A stretch of 64,000 bases of DNA. Origin: Bacteroides gallinarum DSM 18171 = JCM 13658. GTDB taxonomy: Bacteria > Bacteroidota > Bacteroidia > Bacteroidales > Bacteroidaceae. The translations under genes were made by a program, and so were the position numbers. Where the stretch lies: the NCBI RefSeq assembly GCF_000374365.1, contig NZ_KB894131.1, positions 39,824-103,823 on the forward strand. The letters run 5' to 3'. The notes under the pieces were generated by a model. It ran no database searches. It saw only the letters and a list, made by a program, of their open reading frames with translations, and had not been told where the DNA came from. Of the stretch, positions 57,275-64,000 are shown piece by piece. The first letter of the stretch is position 1; each line of letters starts with the position of its first letter.

Positions 57275-58321
57275 ATGGTGAATGACAAGATGATAGGATT
57301 TCTGAAAAAGACAGCGGTGCTCGTTATCGCCTTCCTTTTGCCGGGCAGTTGCATCCGCGAAGAAGAGGCGGCCGATACCCCGCAGGGGAACTTCGAGGCA
57401 CTGTGGAAGATTATCGACGAGCAGTACTGCTTCCTGGAATACAAGCAAATAGACTGGGATGCCGTATACGACAAGTACAGTAAGCTCATTACCAACACAA
57501 TGAGCAGCGAAGGATTGTTCGAAGTATTGGGCAATATGCTCAACGAGCTGCAAGACGGGCATGTCAACCTGGCTTCCGCCCATAACGTATCTTACTACGA
57601 TGCATGGTATCAGGACTACCCGCGCAACTTCCGCGAAGACATCGTAGAAGACACTTACCTGGGAAAAGCCAGCACCGATTACCGCACCGCCGCAGGCGTC
57701 AAGTACAAGATACTCGAAGACAACATCGGCTATATGCGCTACGAGAGCTTCTCCTCGGGCATAGGCGACGGAAATCTGGACGAGATACTCTCCTATCTTG
57801 CCGTATGCAACGGCCTTATCATCGATGTGCGCAGCAACGGCGGCGGCAACGTAACGAACTCCACACGCATCGCCGCCCGCTTCACCAATGAAAAAGTGCT
57901 TACCGGGTACATCCTCCACAAAACAGGTAAGGGGCATAACGACTTCTCCGACCCCTACCCCATAGAGCTGGAACCCAGCAACAGCATACGCTGGCAAAAG
58001 AAAGTCGTAGTGCTTACCAACCGCCGCTCGTACAGCGCCACCAACGATTTCGTCAACCAGATGAGTTGCCTGCCCAACGTCACGATTATGGGCGACAAGA
58101 CCGGCGGTGGTTCCGGCATGCCCTTCACCTCCGAGCTGCCCAACGGGTGGACGGTACGTTTCTCCGCCAGCCCGCACCTCAGCGCCGGCATGGAGCAGAT
58201 AGAATGGGGAATAGACCCGGACATCGAAGTGGATATAGACCAAACGGACGAGGCGAACCACATAGACACTATCATCGAAAAGGCACGGGCTTTCCTCAAA
58301 GGAGAATGGACGCCGGAGTGA
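57275..58321 (+). CDS. S41-family peptidase lipoprotein
   Basis: 348 residues; the ATG at 57290 is an equally good start. LLPGSCIRE is the lipobox. An N-terminal helical domain (about 30-110, FEALWKIIDEQYCFLEYKQIDWDAVYDKY) is the tricorn/C1-like cap. The S41 catalytic core is LIIDVRSNGGGNVTNS and VLTNRRSYSATNDFVNQM, where the Ser of SYSA is the nucleophile, then IMGDKTGGGSGMPFTSELPNGW. A PDZ domain is not obvious, so this belongs to the PDZ-poor branch common in Bacteroidetes. It is membrane-anchored and probably trims peptides in the envelope. It ends 27 bp before the promoter of the tRNA gene. Confidence 0.85.
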   Translation: MVNDKMIGFLKKTAVLVIAFLLPGSCIREEEAADTPQGNFEALWKIIDEQYCFLEYKQIDWDAVYDKYSKLITNTMSSEGLFEVLGNMLNELQDGHVNLASAHNVSYYDAWYQDYPRNFREDIVEDTYLGKASTDYRTAAGVKYKILEDNIGYMRYESFSSGIGDGNLDEILSYLAVCNGLIIDVRSNGGGNVTNSTRIAARFTNEKVLTGYILHKTGKGHNDFSDPYPIELEPSNSIRWQKKVVVLTNRRSYSATNDFVNQMSCLPNVTIMGDKTGGGSGMPFTSELPNGWTVRFSASPHLSAGMEQIEWGIDPDIEVDIDQTDEANHIDTIIEKARAFLKGEWTPE

Positions 58322-58348
58322 ATAGGATAACTTTCTTCATCCTTTCGC

Positions 58349-58378
58349 TTGTAAAACCGGGAAAACTTCCTATCTTTG
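58349..58378 (+). promoter_or_regulatory. Promoter of tRNA-Leu
   Basis: TTG (58349-58351), 19-bp spacer, TATCTTTG (58371-58378). A textbook Bacteroides promoter, 23 bp before the mature tRNA 5' end. Confidence 0.8.
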
Positions 58379-58401
58379 CACCGCTGAACGGAAAACACCA
58401 T

Positions 58402-58483
58402 GCGGGTGTGGCGTAATTGGCAGCCGCGCCAGACTTAGGATCTGGTGCCGTGAGGCGTGTAGGTTCGAGTCCTATCACCCGCA
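58402..58483 (+). tRNA. tRNA-Leu (anticodon UAG)
   Basis: Acceptor stem GCGGGTG with CACCCGC and discriminator A. The anticodon arm is CCAGA-CTTAGGA-TCTGG, giving anticodon UAG (reads CUA/CUN). A long variable arm (GCC-GTGA-GGC) marks a class II tRNA, and the T arm contains GGTTCGAGTCC. The 3' CCA is not encoded: CAT follows the discriminator. It has its own promoter and terminator. Confidence 0.95.
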
Positions 58484-58512
58484 CATGATTTCATAATTTT
58501 ATAAGTAGTAAG

Positions 58513-58549
58513 AAAGCTTCGGGAGCATCCGTCTCCCGGAGCTTTTTTT
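58513..58549 (+). terminator. Terminator of tRNA-Leu
   Basis: AAAGCTTCGGGAG (58513-58525) pairs with CTCCCGGAGCTTT (58533-58545) with one G-U, 7-nt loop, ending in a run of seven T. Confidence 0.88.
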
Positions 58550-58657
58550 ACGCGGGTATGTTAAAAACCGGCGATATACAAAGGTCCGAAATCTTTTTTG
58601 CATTCCGATTGTTTCAGAGGAAACAATCGAGTTAGTTATCCACTAAATTTTTATGCA

Positions 58658-61600
58658 ATGAAGAAAAAACCTAAGCTTCCTATGAAGAGAGCCTTTTGGC
58701 TGGAGAATCTGTTCCTGGCAGCATGCCTGCTCCTAGTGGCGGCTCCTGGCTTCTCTCAAAACAAAAGAGTGGCGGGCACGGTGACCGATGCGGCGGGCGA
58801 ACCGCTTATCGGAGCCTCCGTGCTGCAACAAGGCACTTCCAACGGTGTCATTACGGACATCGACGGAAAGTATTCCATTCAAGTACCTCCCGAAGCTACG
58901 CTGGAGTTTTCCTACGTAGGCATGGTGAAACAAACTATCAAGGTAGGCAACCGGAGCATTATCGACGTACAGATGCGCGACGACTCGCAAATGCTTGCCG
59001 AAACGGTCGTTATCGGTTACGGCAGCGCCAAGAAGCGCGACCTTACCGGCTCTATCACCAACATAAAAGGCGATGAAATCGCCAACAAGCCCGTAGTGAA
59101 CCCCGTAGCCGCCTTGCAGGGAAAGATAGCCGGCGTACAGGTAATCAACTCCGGCAAAGCCGGTGCAGACCCCGAGATACGCGTGCGCGGAACCAACTCT
59201 ATCAACGGCTACAAACCGCTGTATGTGGTAGACGGTCTGTTCAACGACAACATCAACTTCCTCAACCCGCAGGACATCGAGTCCATGGAAATCCTGAAAG
59301 ACCCGTCATCCCTCGCTATCTTCGGCGTACGCGGAGCCAACGGCGTAATCATCATCACCACCAAGAAAGCCAAAGAAGGGCAGACACGCGTCAACATCAA
59401 CGGCTCGTTCGGCTTCAAAACCGTAACGGACAAGGTTGCCTTAGTCGATGCCGCCGGCTTCAAGGAACTCTACAACGAACAGTTAAGGAATGAAGGAAAC
59501 CCCGAATTCGACTTCGCCCCGTGGACGGGCAATACCGACTGGCAGGACGAAATCTTCCAGACCGGATTCATTACCAACAACAACATCAGCATAACGGGTG
59601 CCTCCGCCAAGCACAGCTTCTACCTCGGTGCGGGCTATGCCTACGAACAGGGCAGCATCAAGCACGAGAAGTACAGCAAAGTAACGCTGAACGTAAGCAA
59701 TGATTATAAAGTTACAGACAACTTCAAGGTAGGCTTCCAGTTCAACGGCGCACGCATACTGCCCGCCGACACCAAGAGCGTGGCAACAGCTCTCCGTGCC
59801 GCTCCGGTAGCCCCTGTATACAATGCGGAATACGGTTTGTACACCACCCTGCCCAGCTTCCAGAAAGCACAGATGAACAACCCTATGGTGGATGTGGACT
59901 TAAAAGCCAATACCACCCGTGCGGAGAACTACCGCGCGTCGGGCAACGTATATGCCCAGTGGGACTTCCTGAAAAACTTCCAGTTCAAAGTAATGTACTC
60001 CATGGACTACGCCTCCAACAGCAGCCGCACCTATACGCCTATCATCACCGTATTCGACAGCAGCGCCGAGGGCAACATCGTAACCCTCGGCAACGGAAAG
60101 ACCGGAATCAAACAGACCAAGGAGACAGAGGCCAAAGTACAAAGCGACTACCTGCTGACATACACCAATACCTGGGGCGAACACAACCTGACCGCCACGG
60201 CCGGTTTCACTACCTATTACAATAAACTGGAAATGCTGGGCGGAGAACGTACGCAAGGGGTCGGCCTGGTTATTCCCGACAATCCCGACAAATGGTACAT
60301 CAGCATCGGCGATGCCGCAACCGCCACCAATGAAAGCAAGCAGTGGGAGCGCAGCACCGTATCCATGTTGGGGCGCGTACTCTATAACTACAAGGGCAGA
60401 TACCTGTTCAACGGCTCGTTCCGTCGCGACGGCTCCTCGGCCTTCTCCTACACCGGCAACCAGTGGCAGAACTTCTACTCTATCGGTGCAGGCTGGCTGA
60501 TGTCCGAAGAAGAATTCATGAAAGACATCACCTGGCTGGACATGCTGAAGCTGAAAGGCTCATGGGGTACGCTCGGCAACCAGAACCTGGACAAAGCCTA
60601 TCCCGCCGAACCGCTGCTTACCAACGCTTACTCGGCGGTATTCGGCAAGCCGTCCGCTATCTACCCCGGCTACCAGTTGTCCTACCTACCCAACCCCAAT
60701 CTTCGCTGGGAGAAAGTGGAAGCCTGGGAAGCGGGTGCGGAAGCCAACTTCCTCCGCAACCGCCTGCACTTCGAAGGGGTGTACTACAAGAAAACCACCA
60801 AAGACCTGCTGGCAGAAGTACCGGGCATCTCCGGCACGGTTCCGGGCATCGGTAACCTCGGCTCCATAGAGAACAAAGGAGTGGAGCTCGCCGTTAACTG
60901 GCGCGACCAAATCGGCGACTGGGGATATAACGTAGGCGCCAACCTCACTACGATTAAGAACAAAGTACTGAGCCTGGTACAAGAGGGATACTCCATTATC
61001 GCCGGCGACAAAAGCCAGAGCTACACCATGGCAGGATATCCTATCGGATACTTCTACGGCTACAAAGTAGAAGGCGTGTACCAAACGGACGAAGAGATAG
61101 CCTCCTCCCCCAAGAATACCCTGGCAACCGTTACCCCGGGCGACCTGAAATTCAAGGATGTGGACGGCAACGGCGAAATAACCACTGCCGACCGTACCCT
61201 GATAGGCGACCCCACCCCGGACGTTACCTACGGCATCAACCTCGGCGTAAGCTATAAGAACTGGGAGTTCGGCATGGATATGATGGGACAGGGCGGCAAC
61301 CAGATATTCCGTACCTGGGACAATTACAACTGGAGCCAGTTCAACTTCATGGAGCAACGTATGGGGCGTTGGCACGGACCGGGCACAAGCAACACCCAAC
61401 CCCTGCTGAATACGAAGCACACTATCAACGCCATGAATTCCGAGTACTACATCGAAGACGGCAGTTTCTTCCGCATCCGCAACGTGCAGTTGGCGTATAA
61501 CTTCGACAAGACGCTGATTTCCAAAATCGGCATGCAAGCGCTGAAGCTCTACGTCAACATCCAGAACCTGAAAACCTGGAAGCACAACACCGGTTACACG

Positions 61601-61696
61601 CCCGAATTGGGCGGTACGGCCATCGCCTTCGGCGTAGACGACGGCAGCTACCCCATGCCCGCCGTTTATACATTCGGATTCAACCTGACATTCTAA
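58658..61696 (+). CDS. susC: SusC-like TonB-dependent transporter (third pair)
   Basis: 1012 residues from the ATG at 58658; the in-frame ATG at 58598 would add 20 residues before the leader. Signal peptide ends PGFSQ. Regulatory-like domain (RVAGTVTDAAGEPLIGASV), plug (AETVVIGYGSAKKRDLTGSI, DPSSLAIFGVRGANGVIIITTK), barrel and terminal FGFNLTF. The plug motif reads VIGYGSAKKRD rather than the VVGYGVQ of the other two pairs, and the gene is GC-rich like the housekeeping genes around it. It forms a pair with the SusD-like gene at 61829. No glycosidase or regulator lies with it inside the window, so the cargo is unknown; it may be a glycan, a peptide or another nutrient. Confidence 0.94.
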   Translation: MKKKPKLPMKRAFWLENLFLAACLLLVAAPGFSQNKRVAGTVTDAAGEPLIGASVLQQGTSNGVITDIDGKYSIQVPPEATLEFSYVGMVKQTIKVGNRSIIDVQMRDDSQMLAETVVIGYGSAKKRDLTGSITNIKGDEIANKPVVNPVAALQGKIAGVQVINSGKAGADPEIRVRGTNSINGYKPLYVVDGLFNDNINFLNPQDIESMEILKDPSSLAIFGVRGANGVIIITTKKAKEGQTRVNINGSFGFKTVTDKVALVDAAGFKELYNEQLRNEGNPEFDFAPWTGNTDWQDEIFQTGFITNNNISITGASAKHSFYLGAGYAYEQGSIKHEKYSKVTLNVSNDYKVTDNFKVGFQFNGARILPADTKSVATALRAAPVAPVYNAEYGLYTTLPSFQKAQMNNPMVDVDLKANTTRAENYRASGNVYAQWDFLKNFQFKVMYSMDYASNSSRTYTPIITVFDSSAEGNIVTLGNGKTGIKQTKETEAKVQSDYLLTYTNTWGEHNLTATAGFTTYYNKLEMLGGERTQGVGLVIPDNPDKWYISIGDAATATNESKQWERSTVSMLGRVLYNYKGRYLFNGSFRRDGSSAFSYTGNQWQNFYSIGAGWLMSEEEFMKDITWLDMLKLKGSWGTLGNQNLDKAYPAEPLLTNAYSAVFGKPSAIYPGYQLSYLPNPNLRWEKVEAWEAGAEANFLRNRLHFEGVYYKKTTKDLLAEVPGISGTVPGIGNLGSIENKGVELAVNWRDQIGDWGYNVGANLTTIKNKVLSLVQEGYSIIAGDKSQSYTMAGYPIGYFYGYKVEGVYQTDEEIASSPKNTLATVTPGDLKFKDVDGNGEITTADRTLIGDPTPDVTYGINLGVSYKNWEFGMDMMGQGGNQIFRTWDNYNWSQFNFMEQRMGRWHGPGTSNTQPLLNTKHTINAMNSEYYIEDGSFFRIRNVQLAYNFDKTLISKIGMQALKLYVNIQNLKTWKHNTGYTPELGGTAIAFGVDDGSYPMPAVYTFGFNLTF

Positions 61697-61704
61697 AAAC
61701 AATT

Positions 61705-61737
61705 CACCGCAGAGTACGCAGAGTCTCACAGAGTTCC
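61705..61737. repeat. Short CGCAGAG-type repeat between susC and susD
   Basis: CGCAGAGTA, CGCAGAGTCT and CACAGAGTT follow each other with a period of 9-10 bp. I recall this as a dispersed intergenic motif in Bacteroidetes. No hairpin is formed. Confidence 0.5.
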
Positions 61738-61828
61738 GCGATTTATTTTGCCGTACATCCGGTAAGGCTCCAATCGAAAAAACATCGTGAAACCCGGCGT
61801 CCGCTGCGGCGAACCAAAAACAACAATT

Positions 61829-63352
61829 ATGAAACTGAAAGATAAGATTTCAACCCTGATAACAGGCATGCTCGCCACTTTCGTCCTGGCATCCTGCAAC
61901 GACTTCCTCGACCGCGACCCGCTGGGACAGTTCACCGAGGACGACGCCCCCAACGCCCTTATCGGCGGAAAGATGTACAACGTGTACTACCTGATGCGCA
62001 GCTACAACATCACCGCCGGCATCCCCGCCTTCATGGTGCACATGGTGCGCAGCGAGGATTCCGAGAAAGGGAGCGATGCCGGCGACGGCGCCGACCAGGC
62101 AGCTATGTGGGACGACTTCCAGTACACGGCATCCAACGGCACGCTCAGCGCCTACTGGGGGCAGAACTATAAAATCATCTACCAGTGCAACGAAATCCTG
62201 GACGACCTGGAAAACAGCGAGCACAAAGACGAGCTGGATAATGTGCGCACCAAAGGCGAAGCGCTGTTCTTCCGCGCCTACTGCTACTTCAACCTCGTAC
62301 GCGCCTGGGGAGAAGTGCCCCTGGTAACCTTCAAGGTAAAGGAAGCAGCCGACGCCAACGTACCCAAGACCACTGCGGACAAGATATACGAGCAGATAGA
62401 CAAAGACCTGGCGGAAGCCGAGAAATGCCTGCCGCTTACGTGGACTTCCGAGTACACCGGACGCATCACGTGGGGAGCCGCCCGTTCGCTGCACGCCCGT
62501 ACTTACATGATGCGCAACGACTGGGACAATATGTACGATGCCTCCACCGATGTCATCAAGTCCGGCATCTACAACCTGAATACCCCGGTAGATAAAGTAT
62601 TTACCGTCGAAGGCGAGAACTGCGGCGAAAGCATCTTCGAGTTGCAGTGCGAATCGACCGACGCCCTAAAAAACAGCGACGTCATAGGCAGCCAGTTCTG
62701 CCAGGTACAAGGCGTGCGCGGAGCCGGAGAGTGGGACCTCGGCTGGGGTTGGCACATGGGCACTACCCTGATAGGCCAGGCATTCGAACCCGGCGACCCG
62801 CGTAAAGACGCCACCCTGCTCTACTTTCGCCGGAGCATCGACGAGCCCATTACCCCGGAAAACACCAACAAGCCTTACGGCGAATCGCCCGTATCCACCG
62901 CCATGGGAGCCTACTTCAACAAGAAGGCATATACCGAACCCGAACTGCGCAAGAAATATACCAAAGACGGTTTCTGGGTAAATATCCGCCTCATCCGCTA
63001 TCCGGACGTATTGCTTATGGCCGCCGAAGCCGCCAATGAAAAAGGCATCCCGGGCGAGGCTGCCAGTTACCTGGAACAAGTACGCGCCCATGCACGCGGT
63101 ACGGACAGTAGCATACTGCCCAAAGTCACCTCTACCGACCAAGGTACACTACGCGATGCCATTCGCCACGAACGCCGTGTAGAGTTGGCATTGGAACCCG
63201 ACCGCTTCTACGACCTCGTACGCTGGGGCATTGCCAAAGAAGTGCTCCAGGCCGCCGGGAAGAATTACCAGGACAAGAATGCCCTGCTGCCGCTGCCGCA
63301 AGACGAGATTGACAAATCGAACGGGGTATTGGTACAGAATCCTAATTACTAA
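61829..63352 (+). CDS. susD: SusD-like lipoprotein (third pair)
   Basis: 507 residues from the ATG at 61829; the in-frame ATG at 61787 does not give a leader. Lipobox TFVLASCNDFLDRDP. Core blocks: VRTKGEALFFRAYCYFNLVRAWGEVPLV, IRLIRYPDVLLMAAEAANE, IRHERRVELALEPDRFYDLVRWGI and the end LLPLPQDEIDKSNGVLVQNPNY. The lid partner of the SusC at 58658, separated from it by 132 bp that hold the CGCAGAG repeat but no terminator. The binding-site residues cannot be linked to a glycan class from sequence alone. Confidence 0.94.
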   Translation: MKLKDKISTLITGMLATFVLASCNDFLDRDPLGQFTEDDAPNALIGGKMYNVYYLMRSYNITAGIPAFMVHMVRSEDSEKGSDAGDGADQAAMWDDFQYTASNGTLSAYWGQNYKIIYQCNEILDDLENSEHKDELDNVRTKGEALFFRAYCYFNLVRAWGEVPLVTFKVKEAADANVPKTTADKIYEQIDKDLAEAEKCLPLTWTSEYTGRITWGAARSLHARTYMMRNDWDNMYDASTDVIKSGIYNLNTPVDKVFTVEGENCGESIFELQCESTDALKNSDVIGSQFCQVQGVRGAGEWDLGWGWHMGTTLIGQAFEPGDPRKDATLLYFRRSIDEPITPENTNKPYGESPVSTAMGAYFNKKAYTEPELRKKYTKDGFWVNIRLIRYPDVLLMAAEAANEKGIPGEAASYLEQVRAHARGTDSSILPKVTSTDQGTLRDAIRHERRVELALEPDRFYDLVRWGIAKEVLQAAGKNYQDKNALLPLPQDEIDKSNGVLVQNPNY

Positions 63353-63375
63353 ATAATGGGTAGTCAGTTGTTGGT

Positions 63376-63608
63376 GGTGAGTGAGTAGTGGTGAGTGAGT
63401 AACGAGTTGTACGTGGTGGCTAAGGAGTGGCAATTAGCGATTAGTAATGAAGTATTAGTAACAAATGATTAGCTACAAATGATTAGCAACGAATGATTAG
63501 TAATGAACCGTTAGCAATGAACCATTTGTGACAAATCGTTAGTAATAAACCATTAACAATTGGTAATTCGTAATGAACAACTCATAATTAGCGATTAGCA
63601 CCATGTGA
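63376..63608. repeat. 14-bp minisatellite
   Basis: From 63441 the sequence can be written in 14-bp units of the form TTAGYAAYRAAYSR: starts at 63441, 63455, 63469, 63483, 63497, 63511, 63525, 63539 and, more degraded, 63553-63595. Two earlier units GGTGAGTGAGTAGT and GGTGAGTGAGTAAC (63376 and 63390) have the same period but another sequence. There is no coding frame across it. Confidence 0.8.
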
Positions 63609-63625
63609 CATGATAAAGTAAACTA

Positions 63626-63813
63626 AGGCTGAAAGCCTGTTAGCTCTAAGCCCGGGGAACACCCCGGGTACAAAAAAAGCCCTCTGTTTTTTTACGCCCT
63701 GTAAGGGCAAAAGAAGCACATATAAGGCTTTTGCCCTTACAGGGCGCAATGTTAATAATATGCAATACACCCGGGGCGTTGCCCCGGGCTCGGAGATAAG
63801 AGCCTTTCAGGCT
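63626..63813. repeat. Mirror-symmetric cluster of REP-like palindromes
   Basis: Six palindromes are arranged as P1-P2-P3 then P3'-P2'-P1'. P1 AGGCT-gaa-AGCCT (63626), P2 CCCGGGG-aaca-CCCCGGG shape (63651-63668), P3 GCCCT-gta-AGGGC (63696). The inverted copies are at 63733-63745, 63770-63788 and 63801-63813. The inner 18-bp arms (63696-63713 and 63728-63745) are perfectly complementary. No transposase is beside it. Such elements are typical of REP-type repeats moved in trans by IS200-like (TnpA-REP) transposases. Confidence 0.78.
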
Positions 63814-63886
63814 ATAACTGAGAAAGCCCTAATTCATTATCCGGTTTAGAAAACATATAAACGTATTAAAAGGATATGAAAAAAAG

Positions 63887-63990
63887 GAGATTTAAAAGTG
63901 TATAAGAAGCATATTTAAAAAGTATATGAAAAAAAGATATTTAAAAGTGTATAAGAGACATATTTAAAAAGTGTATTTAAAAAGCATATG
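63887..63990. repeat. AT-rich 49-bp direct repeat at the right edge
   Basis: Two similar units start at 63887 and 63936 (GAGATTTAAAAGTGTATAAG and GATATTTAAAAGTGTATAAG), followed by a partial third. Within them AAAAGTRTAT recurs at 63894, 63918, 63943 and 63967, about 24-25 bp apart. It may be the upstream region of a gene beyond the window. Confidence 0.65.
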
Positions 63991-64000
63991 AAAAAAGTAT

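Noticed and set aside
58402..58483. Attachment site of an integrated element at tRNA-Leu
   Set aside because: No integrase gene and no repeated tRNA 3' end was found in the window.

Overview
The window looks like chromosomal DNA of a gut-type Bacteroidales bacterium, most likely Bacteroides or a close relative. The evidence is three SusC/SusD pairs, a hybrid two-component system (HTCS), a SusR-like triple-tyrosine regulator, many lipoproteins with SusD-type lipoboxes, and several promoters with the Bacteroides -7 box TAnnTTTG. The species cannot be fixed from the sequence alone. No phage, plasmid, CRISPR or intact insertion sequence was seen.

Region 1 (1-17113, + strand, GC-rich) is a compact run of peptidoglycan-salvage genes. 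In order it carries: the end of a secreted protein, a metallophosphoesterase/PQQ-propeller fusion, a family 2 glycosyltransferase, a GalT/HIT-like DUF4922 protein, a SpoIID-like protein, an AmpG-type muropeptide permease, a NamZ-type (DUF1343) exo-muramidase, a D-lactate dehydrogenase-like flavo-iron-sulfur protein, and then a murT-murK-murQ-like trio as in Tannerella forsythia. A beta-lactamase-fold/SGNH-esterase fusion closes it. Read as a pathway: MurNAc is released outside the inner membrane, imported, phosphorylated and cleaved by MurQ to GlcNAc-6-P plus D-lactate. The large oxidoreductase could consume that D-lactate.

Region 2 (17114-20640) has strong hairpins, then on the - strand glyS with a downstream FKBP-type lipoprotein, and an HU-like protein. 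The HU-like gene is preceded by four palindromes at an exact 23-bp period.

Region 3 (20641-53480) is a composite polysaccharide-utilisation region. The outer parts carry GH43-CBM6, GH9, GH43 and SusC/SusD on the left, and the HTCS, two CE1-type esterases, a small secreted module and an arabinanase-like GH43 on the right. The two sides share one operator/promoter layout: two AAAAGT-type half-sites 21 bp apart, with a -7 box at a fixed distance. It occurs at 20721, 24685 and 48748, so the flanks probably form one HTCS regulon. Between them lies a self-contained locus (31471-44529) with its own constitutive-looking promoter, SusC/SusD, two GH26 enzymes of a non-mannanase type, a sugar MFS porter, a cytoplasmic GH43_11-like beta-xylosidase and a SusR-like regulator. 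It has no mannan-processing enzymes, and I infer a beta-1,3- or mixed-linkage xylan system. Together these are the best candidates here for an undescribed biological system.

Region 4 (53481-64000) returns to GC-rich housekeeping DNA: parC, a DUF3316 protein, an S41 peptidase lipoprotein and tRNA-Leu(UAG) with its own promoter and terminator. It then has a third SusC/SusD pair. The window ends in 650 bases of non-coding repeats: a 14-bp minisatellite, a mirror-symmetric set of REP-like palindromes and an AT-rich repeat.
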